DNA of 64,000 nt from the NCBI RefSeq assembly GCF_030269605.1, contig NZ_BSTQ01000006.1, positions 361,574 through 425,573 on the forward strand. The letters run 5' to 3'. Shown here one piece after another: positions 45,961 to 54,335 of this stretch; the first letter of the stretch is position 1, and the number at the start of each line of letters is the position of its first letter. The stretch is from Lentzea sp. NBRC 105346 (GTDB lineage: Bacteria > Actinomycetota > Actinomycetes > Mycobacteriales > Pseudonocardiaceae). Under the pieces are notes generated by a model. That model ran no database searches, was not told the origin of the DNA, and saw nothing but the letters and a program-made list of their open reading frames with translations. Position numbers and translations under genes: made by a program.

Positions 45961-46035
45961 CGGCCGGAATTGTCGGTGCGCTATGGCAGAGTTAAGAGCA
46001 GGGGGTCCCCCTGGCGGGGGGACGCTCGCTTGAGC
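45961..46035 (+). repeat. dispersed repeat copy 2
   Basis: Same order as copy 1: CGGCCGGAATTGTCGGTGC, TGGCAGAGTTAA, GGGGGTCCCCC, TGGCGGGGGGACGC, TGAGCG. TTGTCGGTG-N8-CAGAGT is kept (45970-45992). It abuts the truncated DUF1963 gene on the left and ends about 50 bp before the DUF397 gene stop. Confidence 0.75.
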
Positions 46036-46082
46036 GCACTCGGGATTGCAGGCCCGCGTCGGCTTGGGTGTGAGGGGCCTGG

Positions 46083-46304
46083 TCAGGGCGTCAGGGCGTC
46101 GTGCTTTGTGGCGGTGAGGAAGGACGTCCAGGCGGACCGCGACAGCGGGATGTGGGCGGCCGGGGACTTCGAGTCACGGATGCCGACGCCGAACCCGACC
46201 TCGACGCAGTTGTCGCCGTCCGGGCTGTAGCTGCTCTTGAGCCAGCCGACCTCGACGCAGTTGTTGCTGTCGGGGCTGTAGCTGCTCTTGCGCCACGTGG
46301 TCAT
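46083..46304 (-). CDS. DUF397 protein with duplicated motif
   Basis: A 73-residue protein of the DUF397 family, partners of the HTH regulators in actinobacteria. The core WRKSSYSPDSNNCVEVG (residues 4-20) is repeated at once as WLKSSYSPDGDNCVEVG (21-37), then the normal IRDSKSPAAHIPLSRSAWTS follows. The start has GAGGAGG 6 bases upstream and lies 11 bp after the stop of the HTH gene. It probably acts in a signalling pair with that regulator, as with the SCO4441/4442-type systems. Confidence 0.92.
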   Translation of the reverse strand: MTTWRKSSYSPDSNNCVEVGWLKSSYSPDGDNCVEVGFGVGIRDSKSPAAHIPLSRSAWTSFLTATKHDALTP

Positions 46305-46315
46305 CCGCGGCCTCC

Positions 46316-47146
46316 TCAGCTGATGATGTCGGTGATCAACCTCCTCGATTGTTCCTGACCGAGCGCTACCTGGTCGAGCGCTTCCAACACCTTGGTGTAG
46401 ATCTCGCGTGAAGCCTTGTCTTCCAGGAACAGGCTTGAGTTCAGGCTGTCCAGGTAGACAACGGGCTCGATCTTCTCGAACTTCAGCATGCAGAACTCGC
46501 CGGTGGATCCGGCGTGTGCACCGATGGCGGCGGGCACGACCCGCAGGATGATGTTCGGTCGCACGAGCATGCGCAAGAGGTGGTGCAGCTGTGCGATCCA
46601 CACGTCGTGCCCGCCGACCGGCAGGTGCAAGGCGTATTCGTGGATGTAGAAGGTGAACTTCCGATCCGACTCGAGGATCTGCTGTCGGGCGACCCTGGCC
46701 GCCACGCGCGGCTCGATGTCCTTGGGGAGGATGGACGGCCAGACAGCGACCTGGGCGCGGATGTATTCGGCGGTCTGCAGGAGGCCGGGGACGACGGTGA
46801 GGTGCCAGCTGATGAGGGCCTTCGCGGCGTCCTCGTGCTCGATCAAGGTGCGTAGCTGGATGGGCAGGGTGCCGTCATAGATCTGCCACCAGCCCTCTTC
46901 GCTCGCCAACCGGTAGAGCTCGTGCAGGTGTTTGCACTCGGGCAACGGCGTTCTGCACACGCCCAGCAGGCGCGACAGGTCGAGCTCCGAGATGCCGCCC
47001 TTGCCGTTCAACAGGTCCGACAGCTTGGCGAAGTCCCAGCCGACCAGGCGGGCGACCGCGCGGTAGCTCATCCCGGTCTGGTCGAGGGCAGCGCGCACTC
47101 CGGCGCCGAACTCACGTCCACGAACCGTGGAGATTCTCCGTGGCAT
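46316..47146 (-). CDS. XRE-family HTH regulator with DUF5753
   Basis: A 276-residue protein: an N-terminal HTH (about 8-65, GMSYRAVARLVGWDFAKLSDL) and the DUF5753 C-terminal domain (about 95-270, VVPGLLQTAEYIRAQV, then FYIHEYALHLPVGG). This class pairs with DUF397 proteins and controls development or antibiotic genes in streptomycetes. The targets are unknown here. It starts with ATG at 47146; an ATGCAACGACG stretch upstream shows no clear site. Confidence 0.92.
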   Translation of the reverse strand: MPRRISTVRGREFGAGVRAALDQTGMSYRAVARLVGWDFAKLSDLLNGKGGISELDLSRLLGVCRTPLPECKHLHELYRLASEEGWWQIYDGTLPIQLRTLIEHEDAAKALISWHLTVVPGLLQTAEYIRAQVAVWPSILPKDIEPRVAARVARQQILESDRKFTFYIHEYALHLPVGGHDVWIAQLHHLLRMLVRPNIILRVVPAAIGAHAGSTGEFCMLKFEKIEPVVYLDSLNSSLFLEDKASREIYTKVLEALDQVALGQEQSRRLITDIIS

Positions 47147-47232
47147 GCAACGACGTTAGGGTCCAAGCGACCGGAAGCGACACCGTTGCGCGACAGGTCA
47201 ACCCGAAAAGGCGGTGTGATGGAAGCGGTCCA

Positions 47233-47922
47233 TCAGGCCGCGAGGACGCGCCTGCCCAGTTCGAGAGCGGCGACGGCGTGCTCGATGGTCAGCATGACGG
47301 ACGGGTCGCGGCGGGCGGAAGCCAGGTCCAGCAACAAATCCGAAAGATCAGGCCATTCGACGGCGGCGAGCTCGGCGGCCTGGGTTTTGGAGACGATGCC
47401 GCCCGTGCGGATCGTGTGCCACAGCCGCGCCGGGCCGAAGGCGATCCAGAGCAGGGGATCGCGGAACACCGGGCCCGGCGTGCGGGACGCGAACACCTCG
47501 GAAGCGCGGTCCAGCAACGGTTCCCAGTACGAGACCAGGTTGGCACGGCAGTACGCCACGACCTCGTCCCGCGTCACCGGCGGCGTGGGCGACTCGCCGA
47601 CCACGGTGTCGGCGTAGCGCGCCAACTGTTCCCACAGCACCGGCGTGAGGTCCGCGCGGTCCGTGTGCAGCTTGCCGTCACGGCCCCACGCGATCGAGGA
47701 CGCGGAGGACACCGGCAAAGCCAACTGACCGGCGAGCACGTAGATCACGTCCAGATCCACGGCTTGTGCCGCGGCCAGGGCACCGAGGTCGGGTACGTCG
47801 GACAGCTCCACCACGAGGTCGAGGTCGGAGTCCTCCACGGCATCGCCGAGCACGCGCGAACCCACGACGTGGGCGCCCACGACGAAGGGCAACTGAGCCA
47901 GGTGTTCCGAAGCGGTGGTCAC
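47233..47922 (-). CDS. nucleotidyltransferase, aadA/DUF4111-like
   Basis: A 229-residue protein with the nucleotidyltransferase pattern VVGSRVLGDAVEDSDLDLVV (GSx..G, DxD) and a C-terminal helical DUF4111 part (PVTRDEVVAYCRANLVSYW, then DPLLWIAFGPARLWHTIR). It resembles aminoglycoside adenylyltransferases and may modify small molecules; resistance is not shown. The GTG start is at 47922. It shares its upstream region with bioY, 10 bp away on the same strand. Confidence 0.85.
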   Translation of the reverse strand: MTTASEHLAQLPFVVGAHVVGSRVLGDAVEDSDLDLVVELSDVPDLGALAAAQAVDLDVIYVLAGQLALPVSSASSIAWGRDGKLHTDRADLTPVLWEQLARYADTVVGESPTPPVTRDEVVAYCRANLVSYWEPLLDRASEVFASRTPGPVFRDPLLWIAFGPARLWHTIRTGGIVSKTQAAELAAVEWPDLSDLLLDLASARRDPSVMLTIEHAVAALELGRRVLAA

Positions 47923-47932
47923 GCCACCGAAA

Positions 47933-48514
47933 CTACCTGCGGCCGCGGTTGACCAAGGCCCAGACGCCCGGAAGCAGTCCGGCCGCGAGTGCGATCTTGA
48001 TCGCGTCGCCGACCAGGAACGGCAGTACGCCGAGCTGAACCGCGCGCGAGAAACCGAGACCGGCGGAAGCCATCAGCCAAGGCACACCGATCGCGTAGAT
48101 CACCAGGTTGCCCAGCGCCATCGTGCCGATCGTGCGCAACGGGGTGCGGTCGCCGCCACGTGACGCCAGCGCACCGACCAAAGCTCCCGCGAAGACGAAA
48201 CCGACGACGTAGCCGAGCGACACGGGCGCACCCGACGAGCCGCCCTGGAACCACGGCACGCCCGCCACGCCGGCGATCAGGTACAGCAGCATTGACGTCG
48301 CGCCGCGTTGCCAGCCGAGAGACGCACCGACCAGAAGGGCCGCGAACGTCTGGCCGGTCAGCGGAACCGGCGATCCGGGGATCGGCAGTGCGATCTGGGC
48401 GGCGAGGCCGGTGAGGCCCGCACCCGCGACGATCAGCGCGAGGTCGCGCACCACAGAGGTCGAGACGAGGTCCGCGAGGACCACGCGACGTGACGAAACG
48501 GCGAGTGCGGTCAT
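47933..48514 (-). CDS. bioY: biotin transporter substrate-binding component
   Basis: A 193-residue membrane protein with six helices and BioY motifs: PIPGSPVPLTGQTFAALLVG and GYVVGFVFAGALVG. It imports biotin with or without an ECF module; no ECF ATPase gene is in the window. The start at 48514 is one of two ATGs (the other at 48538); neither has a ribosome-binding site. The nucleotidyltransferase gene follows 10 bp downstream. Confidence 0.93.
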   Translation of the reverse strand: MTALAVSSRRVVLADLVSTSVVRDLALIVAGAGLTGLAAQIALPIPGSPVPLTGQTFAALLVGASLGWQRGATSMLLYLIAGVAGVPWFQGGSSGAPVSLGYVVGFVFAGALVGALASRGGDRTPLRTIGTMALGNLVIYAIGVPWLMASAGLGFSRAVQLGVLPFLVGDAIKIALAAGLLPGVWALVNRGRR

Positions 48515-48596
48515 GCGTCTGAGGTTAAGCGGCCACATCGGACGAGGTCTTTGTCGGAAGCCTACAAATCATGGATTAGTGACAAGGCCCACACCA

Positions 48597-49970
48597 TCAG
48601 TGGTCCAAAGCGACTTTCCCGATGCGCGCTTCGGTGTTGCGACGCGTCTTCGTCCACCCGTTGTGCCCGCGGACCAGGCGGATCACCGCGCGCCACGACG
48701 TCACGTAGAACGTGTAGATGTAGAGCGCGTAGGCGAAGCCGTAGCCGAGCGAGCGGACAAAAGACGTGCCGGGTTCGCATTTCGCGCGGTACACCGGTCC
48801 CCAGAGGACGAAGGGCAGTAGGCCGAACGCGCCATAGACGGCGAACAGAATCCAGGCGCCGTCCGCGAACCACGTGACGACCTCGCCCGGCGCCGTGACG
48901 AATCGCCACGCCATCAGGAACATCGGGATGGGGTAGATGAGCGTGCCGAGCAGCTGCATCCACGGCTGGGCGAGGTAGTACATCATCTCCGCGGCGCCCA
49001 ACGTGGACAGGTGCTCGGAGTCCCAGATGCGCCGCAGATAACGCATGCACTGCATGGTGCCCTGGCCCCAGCGGGTCCGTTGCGCGAGGAAGCGCCGCAA
49101 CGAGTACAGGCCCTCCTGGTTCACGTGCGTGTCCATGCTGAACCCGGTGCGCCAGCCCTGCGTCAGCAGGTGCACGCCGAGCTCGAAGTCCTCCAGCAGT
49201 GACCCGCGCCACGGGCTGCCCGCCGGTCCCGCAATAGAGTCCAAAGCGGACAATCGCGTGAACTGTCCGTTGCCGCCCATGGAGATCGTTCCGGTGACGC
49301 CGCGCGACATCTGGATCGCCGCGATCGCCGTGCGGAACTCGAGGTCCTGCATCCGCACGAGCGCCGCGCCGAAGTACCGGCGCCACGAGGCCACGTCGGA
49401 CTGCCGCTCGCCCTTGTTGATCATCCGCACGTCGACCTGGACCGCACCGACGCGCGGGTCGCCGAACAGGTGCGGCGCCGCGCAGACTTCCAGGCAGTTC
49501 GTGCCCGGACGGCCGTCGGCGTCGACGACCACGACGATCGCGCGGTCGGCGTCCGCGTGCCGGCCCATCCACATCTTCAGCGTGCGGTAAGCGTCGTTGA
49601 GCGCGTCGCCCTTGCCGGTGCGCGCCTGCGGGCGGTGCCGCTGCACGAGGTGGATGTGCTTGTCGGTCTCGCCGCCGTTGCGCCGCAACGTCCGCACGAC
49701 GCCCGCGGTCCGGTCGTCGGAGTCGTCGTCGATCACCCACACGTGCGCGATGGGGAAGTTCGTGCGCAGGTAGCGGATCGTGTCGCCGATGACGGCCTCC
49801 TCGTCGCGGCACGGCACGAAGAAGTGCCACTCCAGCGAGTTGGCAACGCCCAGGGGAGCCGGCTTGCGCCTCAGGTACGGCACGACGATGACGAAGACGT
49901 AGGTCAGGAACGCGACGCTCATCGTCAGCGCGAGGGCCTGCGTGAAGCCCAGGATCACCTCGAAGCTCAC
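48597..49970 (-). CDS. GT2-family glycosyltransferase of exosortase locus
   Basis: A 457-residue membrane glycosyltransferase: N-terminal membrane helix, catalytic GT2 domain with WVIDDDSDDRT, IVVVVDADGRPG (metal DxD), GGNGQFTR, LLEDFELG, and QRTRWGQG (QxxRW, processive type), then about four C-terminal helices. It is coupled to the exosortase gene by a GTGA overlap. Such enzymes accompany exosortase systems and probably make a cell-surface polysaccharide or glycolipid. The wecB gene nearby could provide UDP-ManNAc. Confidence 0.9.
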   Translation of the reverse strand: MSFEVILGFTQALALTMSVAFLTYVFVIVVPYLRRKPAPLGVANSLEWHFFVPCRDEEAVIGDTIRYLRTNFPIAHVWVIDDDSDDRTAGVVRTLRRNGGETDKHIHLVQRHRPQARTGKGDALNDAYRTLKMWMGRHADADRAIVVVVDADGRPGTNCLEVCAAPHLFGDPRVGAVQVDVRMINKGERQSDVASWRRYFGAALVRMQDLEFRTAIAAIQMSRGVTGTISMGGNGQFTRLSALDSIAGPAGSPWRGSLLEDFELGVHLLTQGWRTGFSMDTHVNQEGLYSLRRFLAQRTRWGQGTMQCMRYLRRIWDSEHLSTLGAAEMMYYLAQPWMQLLGTLIYPIPMFLMAWRFVTAPGEVVTWFADGAWILFAVYGAFGLLPFVLWGPVYRAKCEPGTSFVRSLGYGFAYALYIYTFYVTSWRAVIRLVRGHNGWTKTRRNTEARIGKVALDH

Positions 49971-50485
49971 CTGCGCGTCGCCAGCCAGACGAAGGTCACC
50001 AGCGCGGCGGCGCCACCGAAGACGCTGACCATCGAACCGAGCAGCGTGTGGCCCCAGTAGTAGCCGGTGTCGATGCCCAGCCAGTTCACCAGCCCGACCA
50101 GCGTGAGCACGCGGAACTGGTTGACGACCACCACCGCGCCCGCGGCGACGGCCAGCGCCACCAGCACGCGCTGCTGGATCCGCGGCCGCAGCGCGATCAT
50201 CACCGCACCGACGACCAGCAACGGCAGGACCAGGAACGCGGACGTGCACTCCGGCGTCATGTGCAGGCCGAGGGGCGTGTCCGAGCCGAGTCCGAAGTAG
50301 ACGGTCTGGCGCTCCGCGGCCACGTACACGCCGTCGCTGCTCAGGACCGACAGCAACGCCCCGGAGAGCGATATCTCGGCGGTCCGGTAGAGGCGGTGGG
50401 CGAAGACCAGCCCGGCGGCTGCGGCGAGCAGGACGACGATCGTCACCCGGCTCGGGAAGGCGGTGCGGCGCACGGCATGCGTCAC
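49967..50485 (-). CDS. exosortase/archaeosortase-family transpeptidase
   Basis: A 172-residue membrane enzyme with about six helices. The exosortase triad is visible: Cys80 in HMTPECTSAF, Arg125 in VVNQFRVLTL, and His146 in YYWGHTLLG. It cuts C-terminal sorting signals and transfers the protein to a cell-surface acceptor. The GTG at 50485 is chosen for the GGAAAGGA 8 bases upstream. Its likely substrate is the choice-of-anchor-type protein encoded divergently at 50800. It resembles the actinobacterial exosortase P group; this subgroup assignment is from memory. Confidence 0.82.
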   Translation of the reverse strand: MTHAVRRTAFPSRVTIVVLLAAAAGLVFAHRLYRTAEISLSGALLSVLSSDGVYVAAERQTVYFGLGSDTPLGLHMTPECTSAFLVLPLLVVGAVMIALRPRIQQRVLVALAVAAGAVVVVNQFRVLTLVGLVNWLGIDTGYYWGHTLLGSMVSVFGGAAALVTFVWLATRR

Positions 50486-50799
50486 CCGAAGATTCCTTTC
50501 CACCGTTGGGAGAGCGCCCAGAAGGGCTACATGGATGGGCATCGGTCCACAGACCGTCAGCCCTCACCCCCGGATCGGGTGACGCCATCACCCGCTTTTA
50601 ACGGCAAAACACACGATGAGTCTCGTTCGTTGGGCGTTCTGGGTGATGTCGTCACTAGATACGGTCAGTAACTCTCAATTCCTCCGGGGGAAAGCCGATG
50701 GCCTGAATTGCCCCCCAGAAGCATGAAACGCAGCGCGTGGACCCAGATGGGTTCGACTGCGCCCTGGGGTTGGCCCCGGAGGAAAGGAAACGGAGCTAC

Positions 50800-51564
50800 A
50801 TGCGTGTGCGAATGACGCGTCGCGGTGGCCTGGCCGGAGCGGTCGCCATCGCGGCGCTGCTGGCCGGTGCCGCACCGGCTTCAGCTGCACCGGGGGACGC
50901 CTCGGCCTACGGCGCGAAGCTCAACCTGACGCTGCTGAGCAGCCCGGCGGTGTCGGCCGGACCGTTCGCCGCAGCGGATGCGAACGGGCCGACGAAGAAC
51001 ACGTTCGTCGGTGTCGATCTCAACGGTGTCCTCAAGACCGGCGTGATCAACGCGTCGGCGTCGCGGGACGACAAGACCGGCGCCGTCCAGTCGCGGGCGA
51101 GCACCGCGGACGTCCGGCTCGACCTGCTCAGCAAGGCGACCGGCAAGATCACCGCCGAGCTGGTTGAGGCCGACTGCTCGGCCACCCAGAAGGGTGTTGT
51201 CGGCTCCTCGAAGCTCGCCGGGGTGAACCTCGGCAAGCTCGGCGAGATCAACGCCGAGCCCGCGGCGAACACGAAGCTCGACGTCAAGCTGCTCGACCTG
51301 CCGATCGCCGAGATCATCTTCAACGAGCAGATCAAGAACAAGGACGGCAGCCTCACTGTGAATGCGATTCACGTGAAACTGCTGCAGGGCAACTTCGGCA
51401 CGGGCGACATCATCATCTCGTCGGCCACGTGCGGCCCGGCCGGTCTGCCCATCCCGATGGCGTCCGGCGCCGGTCTGTGGATCGGCCTCGGCCTGCTCGG
51501 CCTCGTCGCGGTACCCGTCGGGTTCGCCGCGGTCCGCAAGCGTCGCGAACTGACGGCGGAGTAA
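50800..51564 (+). CDS. choice-of-anchor P-like surface protein
   Basis: A 254-residue exported protein: signal peptide (GLAGAVAIAALLAGAAPASA), a beta-rich domain of about 180 residues (PTKNTFVGVDLNG, TKLDVKLLDLPI), then the C-terminal sorting signal LPIPMASGAGLWIGLG, helix, and RKRRELTAE. The C-terminal pattern (P-x-P...G-x-G-L-W) is not LPxTG and fits an exosortase substrate. The ATG at 50800 has GGAG upstream. The divergent region 50486-50799 is the shared promoter; I see no further gene in it. Confidence 0.8.
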   Translation: MRVRMTRRGGLAGAVAIAALLAGAAPASAAPGDASAYGAKLNLTLLSSPAVSAGPFAAADANGPTKNTFVGVDLNGVLKTGVINASASRDDKTGAVQSRASTADVRLDLLSKATGKITAELVEADCSATQKGVVGSSKLAGVNLGKLGEINAEPAANTKLDVKLLDLPIAEIIFNEQIKNKDGSLTVNAIHVKLLQGNFGTGDIIISSATCGPAGLPIPMASGAGLWIGLGLLGLVAVPVGFAAVRKRRELTAE

Positions 51565-51568
51565 GCGC

Positions 51569-51745
51569 ATGTACAAGGTCCCCGGTAGCGGGGTGGCCGT
51601 CGGAACGGGCGTTGGCGCGCTCGCGGTCACCGGCGCGGACGTGACGGTCTGGATCGTCACGGGCGTCGTGCTGCTCGTCGCCGGAGCGCTTCTCCTGCAC
51701 GCCACGCGCAAGCGCCGGCGCGCGGTCCGAGTCAAGGCTGAGTAA
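51569..51745 (+). CDS. 58-residue LAVTG sorting-signal protein
   Basis: A very short gene 4 bp after the anchor protein gene. The peptide starts MYKVPGSGVAVGTG, then ALAVTGADVTVW and a hydrophobic helix (VVLLVAGALLL), then RKRRRAVRVKAE. It is a class E sortase signal (LAVTG) with only 18 residues before it and no signal peptide. The ATG has no strong site and may be coupled to the preceding gene. It ends just before a terminator. It may be a mini surface peptide or an anchor remnant. Confidence 0.65.
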   Translation: MYKVPGSGVAVGTGVGALAVTGADVTVWIVTGVVLLVAGALLLHATRKRRRAVRVKAE

Positions 51746-51751
51746 CCCCCT

Positions 51752-51783
51752 GGGAGCGCCCTGTTCCCCCGCAGGGCGCTCCC
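51752..51783. terminator. hairpin terminator
   Basis: A perfect 12-bp stem GGGAGCGCCCTG/CAGGGCGCTCCC (51752-51763 with 51772-51783), loop TTCCCCCG, between the LAVTG gene and wecB. Confidence 0.8.
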
Positions 51784-51799
51784 TCGTGGAAGGAGCACG

Positions 51800-52972
51800 G
51801 TGAGCAAGGAAGTTCTACTGGTAGCAGGAACCCGCCCCGAAGCAGTCAAGATCGCCCCGGTCGCCATCGCCTTACGCGGCCACCCCTCCCTCAGTCCCAC
51901 TATCGTCCACAGTGGACAGCACTCCGGCATGGTCGAGCAGGCGCTGAGCGCGTTCGACCTCGTCCCCGACATCCGGCTCGACGTGCCGCGGCGGACCGGC
52001 ACCCAGGCCGAGCTGGTCGCTGGCCTGCTCCCCGAGTTCGACCGCCTGCTCGACGAGCGCGACCCCGCCGTCGTCCTCGTGCAGGGCGACACGACCACCA
52101 CCCTGGCCGGCGCGCTCGCCGCGTTCTGGCGCGGCATCCCCGTCGCACACCTCGAAGCCGGGCTGCGCACCGGCGACCTGTACGGCCCCTTCCCCGAGGA
52201 GGGCAACCGGCAGATGATCTCGCGCATCACCTCGTTGCACCTCGCCCCGACGGACGACGCGGCGAACGCGTTGACCTCGGAATGCCTGCCCGACAGCGAC
52301 ATCGTGGTCACCGGCAACACCGTCGTCGACGCCGTGCAGCGCGTCGCCGCCGCCGACGTGCCCGCGCGCGACCCGCGCCTCGCGCTGCTGGAGCGCCGCC
52401 TCGACGTGAACAACCACCGCCTGGTCCTGCTCACCGTGCACCGCCGCGAGTCGTGGGGACGTCCGCTCGCCCGCGTGCTGCACGCCGTGCGCTCCATTGT
52501 CGACCGCCACCCCGACGTCCACGTGCTCGTGCCCGCGCACCCGAACCCCGAGGTGCGCGAACAGGTCGACGCCGAGCTCAGCGGCCACGACCGGATCGTC
52601 GTCACCGATCCGCTGGACTACTCCGACCTCGTGCGCGTGCTGCGCCGCGCCGCGCTCGTGCTCACCGACTCCGGTGGCATCCAGGAGGAGGCGCCGACGT
52701 TCGGTGTGCCCGTGCTGGTGCTGCGGGAGACCACGGAACGCATGCTCGCCGTCGACGCCGGATGCGCGTGGCTCGTCGGCACCGACACCACCAGGATCCT
52801 GGCGGAGGCGGGCTGGGTGCTCGGGTCCCGGCTGCGGCTGCCGCTCGGGCGCAACCCGTTCGGCGACGGGCGTGCCGCCGTTCGGGTGTGCGCCGCCATC
52901 GAGAGACTCGCAGGTCTGCCGACCGCGTTGCCCCGTCGGGAGCCATACAGGACGCTCGCGGGGGTCCGGTGA
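51800..52972 (+). CDS. wecB: UDP-N-acetylglucosamine 2-epimerase
   Basis: A 390-residue non-hydrolysing epimerase that converts UDP-GlcNAc to UDP-ManNAc for cell-wall polymers. It shows AGTRPEAVKIAPVA at the start, GDTTTTLAGALAAF, HLEAGLRTGD, PFPEEGNRQ, TVHRRESWG and LTDSGGIQEEAP with the usual catalytic acids and histidine. The GTG start has AAGGAG upstream. It follows the exosortase substrate genes and probably supplies a sugar for the surface glycan made by the GT2 enzyme. Confidence 0.93.
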   Translation: MSKEVLLVAGTRPEAVKIAPVAIALRGHPSLSPTIVHSGQHSGMVEQALSAFDLVPDIRLDVPRRTGTQAELVAGLLPEFDRLLDERDPAVVLVQGDTTTTLAGALAAFWRGIPVAHLEAGLRTGDLYGPFPEEGNRQMISRITSLHLAPTDDAANALTSECLPDSDIVVTGNTVVDAVQRVAAADVPARDPRLALLERRLDVNNHRLVLLTVHRRESWGRPLARVLHAVRSIVDRHPDVHVLVPAHPNPEVREQVDAELSGHDRIVVTDPLDYSDLVRVLRRAALVLTDSGGIQEEAPTFGVPVLVLRETTERMLAVDAGCAWLVGTDTTRILAEAGWVLGSRLRLPLGRNPFGDGRAAVRVCAAIERLAGLPTALPRREPYRTLAGVR

Positions 52973-53001
52973 ATTCGGTCCGTGAGCAATAGGAGTTCGT
53001 G

Positions 53002-53037
53002 CACTCGGTCGGGTAATTGAGATTGCTCGACCGAGTG
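53002..53037. terminator. inverted repeat after wecB
   Basis: Perfect 10-bp arms CACTCGGTCG/CGACCGAGTG (53002-53011 with 53028-53037), 16-base spacer, 30 bp after the wecB stop. It is a terminator or a regulatory hairpin ahead of the next gene. Confidence 0.55.
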
Positions 53038-53116
53038 ATATGAGGTGTCGAGCCGTTACCGGTTTGCCCGATCCGCACGATGATCGGACGGTGAAAATCC
53101 GGGAAGGGGAGGAAAA

Positions 53117-53764
53117 ATGAAGCGGATCGGTTTGCTGTCGGCGACAGTCGTCGCGGGCATGCTGGTCACCGCAGGCCCCGCGCTCGCGACCGAGGCCGGC
53201 GTCGCCTCGGCCGGCGCCGCGAACTTCAAGAAGGGCGACAACGCCCCCGTCGTCATCACCACGCTGGCCCCGTGCTCGGTCGAGGGGGAGGAGACGGCGT
53301 CGTCTCCGGCGGTCACCAAGACCGGTATCAAGTTCGGTATGACGACCTCGACGTGCACCACGACGGTCGTCAACCCGGACGAGGAGATCACGACGACCAG
53401 ATCCGAGGCCAGGGGCACCGGGTTCGAGCTGTCCGCGCTGGTCGCGCTGGGCGGTCCGCGGCTCAAGGTCGGGTCGTGGCGGATCACCTGCGACGCCACC
53501 CAGACGGGCACGAACGCGGGCTGGGCGCTCGGCAGCATGACCGGGTGGACCGGGCTGCCGCAGCACATCCCGGCGAACTACGTGCACGAGATCAAGAAGT
53601 CGAACGGCACGGTGCTGGCCAAGGCCAAGTTCGCCGAGGTGATCATCCCCGACCCGAACGACGGGAGCGTCACCATGAACCTGATCCGGATCACCTTCGA
53701 GCCGGCGTCGGGCTACAGCGGAACCATCAGTCTCGGCTCCGCCGCCTGCTCGCCGACGCCATGA
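53117..53764 (+). CDS. hypothetical secreted protein
   Basis: A 215-residue exported protein with a signal peptide (LLSATVVAGMLVTAGPALA). The beta-rich body contains three or more Cys (APCSVEGE, TSTCTTT, WRITCDA and SAACSPTP at the end), so disulfides are likely. There is no anchor. It weakly recalls the choice-of-anchor-type proteins of the neighbouring exosortase locus but lacks the sorting signal. The ATG has GGGGAGG upstream. It is convergent with pncA. Confidence 0.75.
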   Translation: MKRIGLLSATVVAGMLVTAGPALATEAGVASAGAANFKKGDNAPVVITTLAPCSVEGEETASSPAVTKTGIKFGMTTSTCTTTVVNPDEEITTTRSEARGTGFELSALVALGGPRLKVGSWRITCDATQTGTNAGWALGSMTGWTGLPQHIPANYVHEIKKSNGTVLAKAKFAEVIIPDPNDGSVTMNLIRITFEPASGYSGTISLGSAACSPTP

Positions 53765-53785
53765 GGGACCGTGAGTGGCTGAGGC

Positions 53786-54328
53786 TCAGCCACTCAGCTC
53801 CACCCCGGCCGCGCGGAGCTCGGTCATCGCCGTCTCGACCGTCGCGGGGGCCACGCCCGCGGTGAGGTTCAGCAGGACCGTGGTGCGGAACCCCTCGCGC
53901 TGTGCGTCCAGCGCGGTCGCCCGCACGCAGTGATCGGTCGCGATGCCCACGACGTCGACCTCGTCGACGTCGTGGGTGCGCAGCCAGCCGGCCAGGTCGT
54001 TCTCGGCCTCGAAGCCCGAGTAAGCGGCCGCGTGCCTGCCCTTGGAGAACACCTGCTGGATCCGTGCGACGTCGAGCTCCGGGTGGAACGACGCGCCGGG
54101 CGTTCCGGCCACGCAGTGCGCGGGCCAGGTGTCCACGAAGTTCGGCGTCTCGCTGAAGTGCGAGCCGGGATCCACGTGGTAGTCGCGCGTCGCGACGACG
54201 TGGTCGTAGTCCGAGGCCGCGATGTGCTGACTGATGGCCGCCGCGACGGCCGCGCCACCGGCGACCGCGAGCGAGCCGCCCTCGCAGAAGTCGTTCTGAA
54301 CGTCGACGACGATCAAAGCTTTCGCCAC
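53786..54328 (-). CDS. pncA: nicotinamidase
   Basis: A 180-residue isochorismatase-fold amidase that turns nicotinamide into nicotinate. The catalytic triad Asp9, Lys96 (FSKGRH) and Cys134 (ATDHCVRAT), and the metal site DYHVDPGSH (Asp49, His51, His57), are visible. The GTG start lies 7 bp after the pncB stop, and its AAGGAG site overlaps that stop. Together they form the salvage route to NAD. Confidence 0.95.
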   Translation of the reverse strand: MAKALIVVDVQNDFCEGGSLAVAGGAAVAAAISQHIAASDYDHVVATRDYHVDPGSHFSETPNFVDTWPAHCVAGTPGASFHPELDVARIQQVFSKGRHAAAYSGFEAENDLAGWLRTHDVDEVDVVGIATDHCVRATALDAQREGFRTTVLLNLTAGVAPATVETAMTELRAAGVELSG

Positions 54329-54335
54329 AGGGTCA

